The notes under the pieces: model-generated
The model's input: only the letters and a program-made list of their open reading frames with translations
Told to the model about the DNA's origin: nothing
Databases searched by the model: none
In this document: positions 53,153 to 61,450 of the stretch, in pieces
How positions within the stretch are numbered: position 1 is the first letter of the stretch
Layout: each line of letters begins with the position of its first letter
Program-made: the position numbers and the translations under genes
Source: Azospirillum sp. TSH100
Lineage (GTDB): Bacteria > Pseudomonadota > Alphaproteobacteria > Azospirillales > Azospirillaceae
Direction of reading: 5' to 3'
Length of the DNA stretch: 64,000 bases
Assembly: GCF_004923295.1 (NCBI RefSeq)
Contig: NZ_CP039634.1
Location: 2,198,001 to 2,262,000 of the forward strand

Positions 53153-53402
53153 CCTGGCCTTACCCCGGTTCCAAGCCCAGCCTGATGAAGACGCCCGACC
53201 TGTCGGAAACGGCGGCGCCCTTTTCCCGTATGGTAACCATGGCAACCCGCGCGACCGATGGGCGGTTCCAAAAGCCATCATCATGATGCCATCTGCCATC
53301 ATGGCGTCGTCTGGCGGAACGTCGGCGAAGTCGCCCGGCGTTACGAGATGATCCCCAATCGGGCAACGATGTTTAGCGCCGTTGATGTCGTTTGGAAACC
53401 GT

Positions 53403-53431
53403 TTGCGCGTGATGGCCGCTTGTACTATTTT
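53403..53431 (+). promoter_or_regulatory. candidate promoter of the NTPase gene
   Basis: TTGCGC (53403-53408) and TATTTT (53426-53431) are spaced by 17 bases, about 85 bases before the GTG at 53517. The rest of the 364-base divergent gap (53153-53516) shows small palindromes such as CATCATGATG near 53278, and no gene that I can support. Confidence 0.4.
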
Positions 53432-53516
53432 TTCGGCCACAGGGGAATGGATTCCTTGCAATCCAAACATCCGGGCGCTTCCCCGCCGCCGTTTCATCTT
53501 GCCGGAATCCCATACG

Positions 53517-55112
53517 GTGTCGATCGACCGCTCGGAACTTGAACGGCTCCTTGCCGATCGCCCGGCTGGCAACCGCAGCGCCATGCAGGCGGTGCGCGAA
53601 AGCTATGCCGATATCGGGCTGATGCGCGAACGTGGCCTGTCCTGGGCCGAAATCTCAGACCTGCTGGCCAAGCTGGGCGTGACCGCCCGCGACAATCAGC
53701 CGATTTCCCCCGTCACTTTGCGGTCCGCTTTCTTCCTCGTCGGGAACGAGGGCCGTGGCGAAGCCGCCGGCGACCATTCCGCTGCCGCCGCCCTTCCCGC
53801 TGAAACGCTGGCCGCTGTCCATCAAGCCGCGCTGTCCGCCGGCCAGAAGGATGAGGCGGATGAGGATGAGTCACCCGACTCCGGCGCCGTTGCGGCGGTC
53901 GTGGCCACGGTCGGCGATACGGAACCGCCGGCGGAAGCCGCCGGGGATGCCGGTGACGACGCTGTCGACGAAGCCGCTGCGGATGCCGTGCCGGCCGCCA
54001 TCGCCGACGAACCGACGATGGAAGCCTCGGCATCTGGCGGCGGCAGCGAAACGGTCGTCCCTGCCCTTGACCTGCTTGTCCCGGACCTGCTTGCCCCGGC
54101 AACCATGGCCGCCGAAGACGGATCGGCAGAGAGTGGTGCCGGGGAGGCCCCCGAGGCGCAGCAAACGTCTCCCCAACCCGCAATGACCGAGCCGGCCGTG
54201 CCGCCGGCTTCCCACCAGACGTCCACGGCGGTTGCGCGGGGCACCGGCTCTCCTGTATCCCAGCCGATGCCTCCCACGATGACCCAAGACGATTCAACAA
54301 ACGCATACTGGAAAGGCGATCGCATGCTGGGCACGATCTTCGTCCTCAATGACCGCGGCGGCGTCGGCAAGACGCTGCTGTCCCATCACCTGATGGCGAC
54401 CGCCATGCTGGAAGGCCTGCAACTGAAGGTCGTCGAGTACGAGGTGAACGAGCGTCTGGCCCGCCTGTTCGGCCCGGATGTGGTCGAACACCGCCGCATC
54501 ACCCAGGACTTCATGAACATGATGGGCTCGGGCGACGGCTTCTACGAGTTCTGGGACCTGATCGGGCCGGAACTGCAGCGCGGCGGCCGCCTGTATGATT
54601 TCGGCGGGAATATTTCGCAGTGGTTCTTCAACTGGGCCGAGGTGTCGGGCTTCGACTATTACGTTGGCGACGGCGAACGTCTGACCTTCATGGTTCCGGT
54701 CACGGTCGACCTCGCGTCGCTGTCCACCGGCATGACGACGCTGGAACGCGTGGCGACCATCGCCCCGAAGGCCAAGCGCGTGCTGGTGGAAAACGGCTTC
54801 TCCGGCCCGTTCTCGCAGTTGGAAGACAGCCAGTACGCCCGCCGCAAGGCAGAGATGGTGGAGCGCGAGGGCCTGCAGGTCATCTCCATGTCGCCCTGCA
54901 CCGCCCCGGCCTGGGCACGCCTGACCGGTCACCGGCTGGATCAGGTTGCGACGATGACGCGCGAGGATCTGGTGAAGCTGGGCATGACCCCGCCGGTCGC
55001 CTCGCGCTCGCTGATCATCATCCACGAGTGGCTGCGCAACATGCGCCAGGCGCTGTCGCCCTATCTGCACGACGCCTTCCGCCAGACCCAGACCGCCGCC
55101 AAGGCGCGCTGA
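53517..55112 (+). CDS. ParA/StbB-like P-loop NTPase with N-terminal HTH-like and disordered regions
   Basis: The 531-residue product is in three parts. Residues about 1-75 are helical, with RERGLSWAEISDLLAKLGV and PVTLRSAFF, resembling helix-turn-helix regions of plasmid mobilisation accessory proteins. Residues about 76-269 are acidic, Ala/Pro-rich and disordered. Residues about 270-531 form a ParA-superfamily NTPase. The Walker A reads NDRGGVGKT, so the usual signature Lys is Arg, and the switch region reads YDFGGN. An internal ATG at 54324 has GGAAAGG seven bases upstream and would give the NTPase alone (262 residues). Function is unknown; a role in DNA or cargo positioning is only inferred. 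Confidence 0.7.
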   Translation: MSIDRSELERLLADRPAGNRSAMQAVRESYADIGLMRERGLSWAEISDLLAKLGVTARDNQPISPVTLRSAFFLVGNEGRGEAAGDHSAAAALPAETLAAVHQAALSAGQKDEADEDESPDSGAVAAVVATVGDTEPPAEAAGDAGDDAVDEAAADAVPAAIADEPTMEASASGGGSETVVPALDLLVPDLLAPATMAAEDGSAESGAGEAPEAQQTSPQPAMTEPAVPPASHQTSTAVARGTGSPVSQPMPPTMTQDDSTNAYWKGDRMLGTIFVLNDRGGVGKTLLSHHLMATAMLEGLQLKVVEYEVNERLARLFGPDVVEHRRITQDFMNMMGSGDGFYEFWDLIGPELQRGGRLYDFGGNISQWFFNWAEVSGFDYYVGDGERLTFMVPVTVDLASLSTGMTTLERVATIAPKAKRVLVENGFSGPFSQLEDSQYARRKAEMVEREGLQVISMSPCTAPAWARLTGHRLDQVATMTREDLVKLGMTPPVASRSLIIIHEWLRNMRQALSPYLHDAFRQTQTAAKAR

Positions 55113-55143
55113 CGTCGTCGCGGCCAGTTTTCAGGGACGTTCT

Positions 55144-55179
55144 AAAAAACCCTTCTTCCCCGGTGGGAGAAGGGTTTTT
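55144..55179. terminator. bidirectional terminator
   Basis: AAAAACCCTTCTTCCC and GGGAGAAGGGTTTTT pair across a short CGGT loop with a single bulge. T-rich arms serve both strands between the convergent NTPase and 184-residue genes. Confidence 0.9.
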
Positions 55180-55247
55180 CATGCCTGGATTGGATCACGC
55201 AAGATCGGAATCGATTTGAAGCGCCTATCCGATCCCCGCACATAGGC

Positions 55248-55802
55248 TTAAGCGGCGCTGCGCGCCGCGTTCGCGGTGTAGAGGTCTTCCTTCACCGGCG
55301 CCACCGACCGCACCTGATAGCCGGGCCGGGCGCTGAACCGTCGGGTGGCCCGTTCGGCGGCCTCTCGGTCTGATTCCGCCCAGACCAGATAGTCGCGTCC
55401 GCGTGCCCATTCGACGGCAAGCGGATGGGCGGCATCGATCTCGCCGATCTGCTGATTCACCACTGTGACAAGCCATTCCTTGTCGCCAGGATTGCGCCGG
55501 TCGGTCAGGATCAGGATCTGCGGACGTCGTTTCGACTGCGCTTCGGTCAGGCGCTGCTGCACCTCCATCTGCTTCTTGCGCAGTTCGACCATCTCCTTGG
55601 TCAGTTCCTCGATCTCGGCATGGAGGCTTTCCTCCTCGCGATGCAGGCGGTGGATGGTGGCATCCAGCTTGTCGAGGTTGTTGCGAACCCCACGGACGCG
55701 CTGGCGTGCCTGCGATACCCGCTGCTCCACGGTCATCAGAATGTTGCCGAGCCAGGCACCGATCGCGATGATCGCCAGGACGATGATGAAGTTGATCATC
55801 AT
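55248..55802 (-). CDS. small membrane coiled-coil protein (184 aa)
   Basis: It has an N-terminal membrane helix (about 2-24, INFIIVLAIIAIGAWLGNILM). A coiled coil spans about residues 28-95 (LDKLDATIHRLHREEESLHAEIEE in part). A C-terminal globular domain of about 80 residues contains LILTDRRNPGDKEWLV. I know no family. The ATG overlaps the stop of the upstream gene by four bases (ATGA), so the two are translationally coupled and share the same architecture. Confidence 0.75.
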   Translation of the reverse strand: MMINFIIVLAIIAIGAWLGNILMTVEQRVSQARQRVRGVRNNLDKLDATIHRLHREEESLHAEIEELTKEMVELRKKQMEVQQRLTEAQSKRRPQILILTDRRNPGDKEWLVTVVNQQIGEIDAAHPLAVEWARGRDYLVWAESDREAAERATRRFSARPGYQVRSVAPVKEDLYTANAARSAA

Positions 55803-56413
55803 GTGGCGGCACCCGCCTTCGCCCGTGCCGTGGCGGGAGGTGTGGGCACACCCTTGCCGCCCCCGCCCTTGCCGCCAGCCTTCGCATCGCCGCGCATGAA
55901 CGACTTCTGGAAGCCGAGTTTGAACGGGAAGGCCACATCGCACATCTGCTTGGCCTCATCGAAGCTGGACGCCCAGACCTCGGCCACATTGGTGCAGCGC
56001 CAGATGGGATTCACCTGCGCCCGTTCGCCGGCGGCGCGCGCGGCGGCAGACGCCTTCTCCTGGGTTACGGTGGCGACGAACTTCATCAGTCCGGCCTGCG
56101 GATCACCGACCTCGTGAACGAACATCGGCGGCTGGTCGGCAAGATCGCGGATCAGCTTTTCGGCCTTGCGGATGTCGCTCTCCAGCCGGTTACGGTCGGA
56201 AAACTGGCTGTTGCGGCGCTGAACCAGATGATTGACGCGGTTCTGAAGCTCCTGCGCCTCGGCATGCAGCACGTAGACGCGGTTTTCGATCTGCTCCAGA
56301 CCACCGCTCTTTTCCATGATGTTCGGCAGGAAATCCTTCAGCATCATGGCGACCGGTACACCGGCCAGCATGATGATGACGATGGCGATCAGGAACAGGG
56401 TCGTGTTCGACAT
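55799..56413 (-). CDS. small membrane coiled-coil protein (204 aa)
   Basis: It has one membrane helix (about 6-27, LIAIVIIMLAGVPVAMML). A coiled coil spans about 40-95, including LHAEAQELQNRVNHLVQRR. A C-terminal domain with two Cys (WRCTNVAEVWASSFDEAKQMC) and a Gly/Lys/Ala-rich tail complete it. Function unknown. The TGA overlaps the next gene's ATG. Start at ATG 56413; a GTG at 56443 is possible. A TTGACG/GATTCT promoter lies 69-97 bases upstream. Confidence 0.75.
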   Translation of the reverse strand: MSNTTLFLIAIVIIMLAGVPVAMMLKDFLPNIMEKSGGLEQIENRVYVLHAEAQELQNRVNHLVQRRNSQFSDRNRLESDIRKAEKLIRDLADQPPMFVHEVGDPQAGLMKFVATVTQEKASAAARAAGERAQVNPIWRCTNVAEVWASSFDEAKQMCDVAFPFKLGFQKSFMRGDAKAGGKGGGGKGVPTPPATARAKAGAAT

Positions 56414-56481
56414 CCGCCCGCCCGTTCTCCTACCCAAGCCCACGCCGTCAGACGCGGAAGCTGCACCGGCGCAGTGGAAAG

Positions 56482-56510
56482 AGAATCACCGAACAATCCG
56501 ACCCCGTCAA
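56482..56510 (-). promoter_or_regulatory. promoter of the two membrane coiled-coil genes
   Basis: On the minus strand TTGACG (56510-56505) and GATTCT (56487-56482) are spaced by 17 bases. It is the best sigma-70 match in the region, and lies in the 165-base gap after the HDAC-like gene. Confidence 0.6.
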
Positions 56511-56578
56511 CGAATCGTCACAGGACCTTTCGAAATTCATCGGAATGAGTCGATCTGCCACGGCTCGGGACACCATGG

Positions 56579-57706
56579 TCAAGACACGGCCAACGCCGCC
56601 ACCCTCTTCACCGCATCCCGCACCAGCCCAGGCCGCCGTTCGTCACCAAGCGTGGTGAACCAGTGTTCCGGCGGGTTGCGTCCGGCGGCGCGATTCCAGG
56701 TCAGGGCACGCAGGACCGCCTCGGCTTCCGCGGTGGGACGCACGGCGGGATCGATGCCGTTCATCACCGCCCAGATCCCGGCCCAGCAGCGCCCGACCGA
56801 CCAGGGATTATAACCGCCGCCACCGACCACCAGCACCCGCGGCGCCAGCGGAAGCAGGGCGGCCACCGCATCCCACAGCGCGCGGTTGGACAGTTCCAGA
56901 CGGCTCAGCGGGTCCTCGGCCAGCGCGTCGGCGCCGGTCTGGATCACCATCGCCTGCGCACGGAAGGTTCGGGCCAGCGGCAGGACAGCCGCCTCCATCA
57001 CATGCTCCATCTCGCTGTCGTTGAAGCCCGGCGGCACCGGCAGGTTGCGGGCCATCCCGCCGGCGCGATCCTCCGCCTTGCCGGTGTAGGGCCAGCGGCC
57101 ATCCTCGTGGATCGAGATCGTCAGCACCCGGTCGTCGTCGGCAAAGGCCTCCTCCACACCGTCGCCGTGGTGTGCGTCGAGATCGACGTACAGCACCCGC
57201 TCCAGCCCATGGTCCAGCAGTTCCAGAATCCCCAGCACCGGTGCGTTGAAATAGCAGAAGCCGCTGGCGCGGTCGCGCCGGGCATGATGGGTGCCGGCCG
57301 CCGGGGCATAGACCAGCCCGGCCGGCCGGTCACCCAGGATGCGGGCGGCCTGCAACGCCGATCCGCTGCTGTGGGCGGGCCGCCGGTACATCTCGGCGAA
57401 GACCGGGTTTTCCAGCTTGCCCAGATTGTGGCGGGCGGCGGTGGCCTCATCCACCCGCTGCTCCGCCTCCGCGCGTTTCAGTGCCGCTATGTAATCGGAG
57501 GTATGGAAGCGGGCCAACTCGCGTTCGCTCGCCACATGGGTGTCGAGATAGACCTCGTCCGGCAGCCAGCCCATGGCACGGCTGAGATCGATGGCGGTCG
57601 AGACGCGCGGGATCGCCAACGGATGCTTCGGCCCATAGGTGGAACCGCGGTAGATCTCGCCGCCGATGAACAGCGGTGTGCGAAGGGGCGTGGTCAGGGT
57701 GTGCAC
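56579..57706 (-). CDS. histone deacetylase-like/acetoin utilisation (AcuC) family hydrolase
   Basis: The 375-residue protein has the class II HDAC-fold zinc site: AGTHHARRDRASGFCYFN, with the catalytic His pair, and VLYVDLDAHHGDGVEEAF, with zinc-binding Asp and His. ISIHEDGRWPYTG and a late VVGGGGYNP complete the pocket. Bacterial members deacetylate proteins or small molecules such as acetylpolyamines. I choose the GTG at 57706; the frame is open further upstream (to 57802) through unconserved sequence. It stands upstream of the coiled-coil pair on the same strand, 165 bases away. Confidence 0.88.
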   Translation of the reverse strand: MHTLTTPLRTPLFIGGEIYRGSTYGPKHPLAIPRVSTAIDLSRAMGWLPDEVYLDTHVASERELARFHTSDYIAALKRAEAEQRVDEATAARHNLGKLENPVFAEMYRRPAHSSGSALQAARILGDRPAGLVYAPAAGTHHARRDRASGFCYFNAPVLGILELLDHGLERVLYVDLDAHHGDGVEEAFADDDRVLTISIHEDGRWPYTGKAEDRAGGMARNLPVPPGFNDSEMEHVMEAAVLPLARTFRAQAMVIQTGADALAEDPLSRLELSNRALWDAVAALLPLAPRVLVVGGGGYNPWSVGRCWAGIWAVMNGIDPAVRPTAEAEAVLRALTWNRAAGRNPPEHWFTTLGDERRPGLVRDAVKRVAALAVS

Positions 57707-57767
57707 TCCATGATGCCGGTCAGAAACTAGGCCCTGCGGCGGTCCGGTCAAGCCGCCAGCTTCCACC

Positions 57768-57788
57768 TGCCGGAAGCGGCTTCCGGCA
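57768..57788. repeat. short perfect hairpin upstream of the thi promoter
   Basis: TGCCGGAAG (57768-57776) and CTTCCGGCA (57780-57788) are perfect nine-base arms with a CGG loop, in the divergent gap. It may be a protein-binding palindrome or an incidental stem. Confidence 0.4.
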
Positions 57789-57792
57789 ATGC

Positions 57793-57822
57793 TTGCGGTC
57801 ACGGATGGTCCGCGCCTATAGT
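57793..57822 (+). promoter_or_regulatory. promoter of the thi transport operon
   Basis: TTGCGG (57793-57798) and TATAGT (57817-57822) are spaced by 18 bases, placing the transcription start at about 57830, the first base of the riboswitch. Confidence 0.6.
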
Positions 57823-57830
57823 CGCCGCCT

Positions 57831-57922
57831 TCACTGGGGGGAGCCGATGGGCGGCTGAGAGGTCCTGTTGCGGGACGACCCCTGGAACCTGATCCGGTTC
57901 ATGCCGGCGTAGGGATCAGTGA
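57831..57922 (+). promoter_or_regulatory. TPP riboswitch (THI element)
   Basis: The aptamer has the hallmark CTGAGA (57855-57860) and the segment CCTGATCCGGTTCATGCCGGCGTAGGGA, quoted here as GATCCGGTTC...GGCGTAGGGA. The P1 stem TCACTG/CAGTGA (57831-57836 with 57917-57922) closes it. It binds thiamine diphosphate and lies 38 bases before the first gene of a pyrimidine-precursor transporter. No clear terminator hairpin follows, so control is probably translational. Confidence 0.96.
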
Positions 57923-57959
57923 TGCGGGACCACACCCCTTTCACTTCCGCCAATCCACC

Positions 57960-58712
57960 ATGCTCGCCCCGATGCTCGCGATGACGCCGCTGTCGGTGAC
58001 CATTTCGCGCGCCCGGCTGACCTATGGCGGCACGCTGCTGTTCTCCGACCTGACGCTGGAGCTTCTGGCCGGCCGGACCACCTGCCTGCTGGGGCCGAGT
58101 GGCGTCGGCAAGACCACGCTGCTGCGCATCCTTGCCGGCCTGGCAGAACCGGAGCCGCCGACGGAGGTCGTCACCGGGGACGGGCTGCCGCTGGCCGGCC
58201 GCATCGCCTACATGGCGCAGCAGGATTTACTGCTGCCTTGGTTGACCGTTCTGGACAATGTCCTGCTCGGCGACCGGTTGCGCCACCGTCGTCCCGACCC
58301 GACACGGGTGGAACAGGCGCGCTCCCTTCTCGACCGCGTCGGACTGGCGGGGCGGGAGCGTGACCGTCCCGCCGCACTGTCTGGTGGCCAGCGGCAGCGC
58401 GTCGCCCTGGCCCGCACGCTGATGGAGGACAAGCCGCTGGTCCTGATGGACGAGCCGTTCTCCGCGCTGGACGCCATCACCCGGCTGCGCCTGCAGGAGA
58501 CGGCTGCCGGGACGCTGGCCGGCCGCACCGTCCTGATGGTCACCCACGACCCGCTGGAGGCGTTGCGCATCGGTGACCGCCTGCATGTGATGACCGGTCG
58601 TCCGGCCGTCATGGGTCCGGCGCTGGAGCCCTCCGGCCCGGTGCCGCGCCGGGTCGACGATGCCGGGCTGTTGGCCCATCAGGCGGAGCTTCTGCGGAGG
58701 CTGGCGGAATGA
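57960..58712 (+). CDS. thiZ: thiamine-precursor ABC transporter, ATP-binding protein (ThiZ-like)
   Basis: The 250-residue protein is an ABC ATPase: Walker A GPSGVGKTTLLR, signature LSGGQRQRVALART, Walker B PLVLMDEPFSALD, and H-loop THDPLEAL. It energises the permease encoded next (4-base ATGA overlap). Position after a TPP riboswitch, together with a THI5/NMT1-like binding protein, indicates import of the thiamine pyrimidine precursor (formylaminopyrimidine). Three in-frame ATGs (57960, 57972, 57981) could start it. Confidence 0.9.
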   Translation: MLAPMLAMTPLSVTISRARLTYGGTLLFSDLTLELLAGRTTCLLGPSGVGKTTLLRILAGLAEPEPPTEVVTGDGLPLAGRIAYMAQQDLLLPWLTVLDNVLLGDRLRHRRPDPTRVEQARSLLDRVGLAGRERDRPAALSGGQRQRVALARTLMEDKPLVLMDEPFSALDAITRLRLQETAAGTLAGRTVLMVTHDPLEALRIGDRLHVMTGRPAVMGPALEPSGPVPRRVDDAGLLAHQAELLRRLAE

Positions 58713-59476
58713 AGGCGCTGCTGCGCGCGGCGGTGACCCTGTCGGTGCTGGTCGCCTGCTGGCAGGCGCTGGTTTGGGCCACCGGCCTGCCGCGCTATCT
58801 GCTGCCCAGCCCGCTGGCCGTCGCGGATGCCATGCAGCGGCAGGCTCCACTCCTGTGGACCCACGGCCTGACCACTCTGGCCGAGATCCTGATCGGACTT
58901 GTTGCCGGCGTGGCGCTCGGCGGGGTCAGCGCGCTTGTGTTGGCGCGTTTCCGCACCGCAAGACGCTGGCTGATGCCGCTGCTGTTGGTCAGCCAGGCAA
59001 TTCCGGTCTTCGCCCTGGCACCACTGCTGGTGCTTTGGCTGGGCTACGGCATGGCGTCGAAGATCGCCATGGCGGTTCTCGTAATCTATTTCCCGGTCAC
59101 GACCGCCCTGTTCGACGGGCTGCGCCGCACCGATCCCGGCTGGCTCGACCTTGCCCGCACCATGGGCGCCTCGCCCGCCGCCATCCTCTGGAGCATCCGC
59201 CTGCCGGCGGCCCTGCCCGCCTTCTGGTCCGGCGTGCGCGTCGCCGCCGCCGTGGCGCCGATCGGTGCGGTGATCGGCGAGTGGGTGGGGTCGTCCTCCG
59301 GCCTCGGCTACCTGATGCTGCACGCCAACGCCCGCATGCAGATCGACCTTCTGTTCGCTGCCGTGCTGGTGTTGGGGCTTTTCGCGGTGACGCTCTATGC
59401 CGCCGTCGATGCGCTGGCCCGCCGCGCCCTGCCCTGGCAACCCGATACCCAACCCGCCGAAGACGCCAACCCTTGA
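58709..59476 (+). CDS. thiX: thiamine-precursor ABC transporter permease (ThiX-like)
   Basis: The 255-residue protein has five or six membrane segments and the permease EAA motif (DLARTMGASPAAILWSIRLP, about 146-165), followed by the GEWVGSSSGLGYL turn. It forms the membrane channel of the transporter. The ATG overlaps the ThiZ stop. It ends 17 bases before the binding-protein gene. Confidence 0.9.
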   Translation: MKALLRAAVTLSVLVACWQALVWATGLPRYLLPSPLAVADAMQRQAPLLWTHGLTTLAEILIGLVAGVALGGVSALVLARFRTARRWLMPLLLVSQAIPVFALAPLLVLWLGYGMASKIAMAVLVIYFPVTTALFDGLRRTDPGWLDLARTMGASPAAILWSIRLPAALPAFWSGVRVAAAVAPIGAVIGEWVGSSSGLGYLMLHANARMQIDLLFAAVLVLGLFAVTLYAAVDALARRALPWQPDTQPAEDANP

Positions 59477-59493
59477 AGGGGGAAAGACACCCG

Positions 59494-60450
59494 ATGAAGC
59501 ACCTGCCGATGAAGCACCTGCTTACCGCCGGCCTGATGGCCGCCAGCCTGATGACCTCGCTTCCGGCATCGGCCCAGGAAAAGCTGTCCGTGATGCTGGA
59601 CTGGTTCGTCAACCCGGACCACGCCCCGCTGGTGGTGGCGCAGGAAAAGGGCTTCTTCAAGGATGCCGGGCTGGAGGTCACCCTGACCGCCCCGGCCGAT
59701 CCCAACGACCCGCCGAAGCTGGTCGCCGCCGGCGGCACCGACATCGCCGTGTCCTATCAGCCGCAACTGATCCTTCAGGTGGACGAGGGGCTGCCGCTGG
59801 TCCGCATCGGCACGCTGGTGTCGACACCGCTGAACTCCGTCGTCGTCCTGCGCGACGGACCGGTGAAGTCGCTGAAGGACCTGAAAGGCCGCAAGGTCGG
59901 CTATTCGATCGCCGGCTTCGAGGACGCGTTGCTGGGCGCCATGCTGGAGAAGCAGGGGCTGAGCCTGAAGGACGTCGAGCTGGTCAACGTCAACTTCTCC
60001 CTGTCGCCGTCGCTGCTCTCGGGGCAGGTCGACGCGGTGGTCGGCGCCTTCCGCAACTTTGAACTGAACCAGATGGAGATCGAGAAGCACCCCGGCCGTG
60101 CCTTCTACCCGGAGGAGGAGGGTGTTCCCCCATATGACGAGCTGATCCTGGTCGCCCGCAAGGACAAGGCGAACGATCCGCGATTCAAGCGCTTCCTGGC
60201 GGCGGTGGAGCGTGCCACGCTCTACATCCTGAACCATCCTGAAGAATCGCAGGCCGCCTTCGTCAAGGGCCGGCCGGAGCTGAACGACGAGCTGAACCGC
60301 CGCGCCTGGGCCGACACGCTGCCGCGCTTTTCCCACAGCCCGGCCGCCCTGGATGCCGAGCGCTACACGCGCTTCGCGGAGTTCCTGAAGGCACGGGGGC
60401 TGATCAAGGCGGTGGCGCCGATCGACCAGTATGCGGTGGTGGTGAAGTAA
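59494..60450 (+). CDS. thiY: thiamine-precursor-binding protein (ThiY/NMT1-like)
   Basis: The 318-residue protein has a signal peptide (about 1-28, ending ASAQE) and the NMT1/THI5-like fold. The family pattern is MLDWFVNPDHAPLVVAQEKGFF, seen as DWFVNPDHAPL, with ISYQ-type pocket VSYQPQLILQVDEG. It binds the pyrimidine precursor in the periplasm. GGGGGAAAG lies 8 bases before the ATG; a second ATG is five codons later. The operon is TPP-controlled. Confidence 0.92.
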   Translation: MKHLPMKHLLTAGLMAASLMTSLPASAQEKLSVMLDWFVNPDHAPLVVAQEKGFFKDAGLEVTLTAPADPNDPPKLVAAGGTDIAVSYQPQLILQVDEGLPLVRIGTLVSTPLNSVVVLRDGPVKSLKDLKGRKVGYSIAGFEDALLGAMLEKQGLSLKDVELVNVNFSLSPSLLSGQVDAVVGAFRNFELNQMEIEKHPGRAFYPEEEGVPPYDELILVARKDKANDPRFKRFLAAVERATLYILNHPEESQAAFVKGRPELNDELNRRAWADTLPRFSHSPAALDAERYTRFAEFLKARGLIKAVAPIDQYAVVVK

Positions 60451-60498
60451 CCGCCTGCCCCCATCGTCCGGCCCCATCCAGCAGCGTTGCCATAAGCC

Positions 60499-60536
60499 CC
60501 GGCGGAGCGTTACCTAGAGGGAAACCGCTCCGCCGG
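60499..60536. terminator. GC-rich stem-loop after thiY
   Basis: CCGGCGGAGCG (60499-60509) and CGCTCCGCCGG (60526-60536) are perfect 11-base arms around a 16-base loop between thiY and the stress-protein gene. No T tract follows, so it is only a probable terminator. Confidence 0.45.
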
Positions 60537-60576
60537 CTGATGGCGGACCAAGCATAAGATTGGGAGACGCGAGGGC

Positions 60577-61404
60577 ATGCCGATCAAGACCATCCTGCTG
60601 CACATGGCCAACGACGACGCCCATGCCAACCGTCTGGCGGTGGCCGCGTCCCTGGCCAAGCGCTTCTCCGCCCATATCCAGGCTCTCTATATCGCTACCC
60701 CGGTGTCGATGCCGGCTGGCGCCACCGGCCGCGCCGCCTCCTACGGCTTCATGGCGGAAGCGACCGCCATCGCCCATGAAAATGCCGAACGGATAGAGCA
60801 GGAGGTCCGCCAGTCGCTCGATGGTCTGCCCTATGACTGGACAATCGAGGAAGGCGACCATGTCGAACTGTTGGCCGAGCGGGCGTCCTACGCCGACCTG
60901 ATCGTGGTTGCGCAATCGGCGGCGGTGCGCGCGGGTGAGCGCGTGTCGCTCCACCACATTCCTGATCGCCTGCCACTGGAGACAGCCACCCCGGTCCTGG
61001 TCCTGCCGCCGAGGCAACCCGCCAAAGCCCCCATCGGCCGCCATGTGCTGATCGCCTGGAAGAACAGCCGCGAATCGGCCCGCGCCGTCCGCGCCGCCAT
61101 GCCCTTCCTGGAGAGCGCGGAGTCGGTGAGCGTGCTGACCGTCGAACCGCTCGGGCAGCAGAGCAACGAAGCGGCATCCCTGGTCGACTGGCTGCACCGT
61201 CATGGCATCGCCGCCCGTCCGCAGTCGGTCATCGCGTCGGGTGGCGAGGTCGGAGACATGATCCTGTCCTGCTGTACCGACCAGGGCGCCGACCTGCTGG
61301 TGATGGGCGCCTACGGCCACTCCCGCCTGCGCGAACTCGTGCTGGGTGGGGCGACGCGCACGGTGCTTGACGGTCTGGCCCTGCCGGCATTGCTGGCCCA
61401 TTGA
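60577..61404 (+). CDS. universal stress protein, tandem Usp domains
   Basis: The 275-residue protein is built of two Usp domains (about 1-145 and 150-275). The C-terminal domain has the ATP-binding motif GAYGHSRLRELVLGGATRTV; the first domain lacks a clear copy. Usp proteins bind nucleotides and raise stress tolerance; the cue is unknown. GAGGGC precedes the ATG. It lies downstream of the thi operon, with a hairpin between. Confidence 0.9.
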   Translation: MPIKTILLHMANDDAHANRLAVAASLAKRFSAHIQALYIATPVSMPAGATGRAASYGFMAEATAIAHENAERIEQEVRQSLDGLPYDWTIEEGDHVELLAERASYADLIVVAQSAAVRAGERVSLHHIPDRLPLETATPVLVLPPRQPAKAPIGRHVLIAWKNSRESARAVRAAMPFLESAESVSVLTVEPLGQQSNEAASLVDWLHRHGIAARPQSVIASGGEVGDMILSCCTDQGADLLVMGAYGHSRLRELVLGGATRTVLDGLALPALLAH

Positions 61405-61450
61405 GGATTGGGGACGGGGGCAAGATCGCCCCCGCCTTCACCTCCCGTAC

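Noticed and set aside
54324..55112. Split of the NTPase into two separate genes, the second starting at 54324
   Set aside because: The reading frame is continuous with the upstream domain without a stop, so I keep one gene and record the internal start as a finding.
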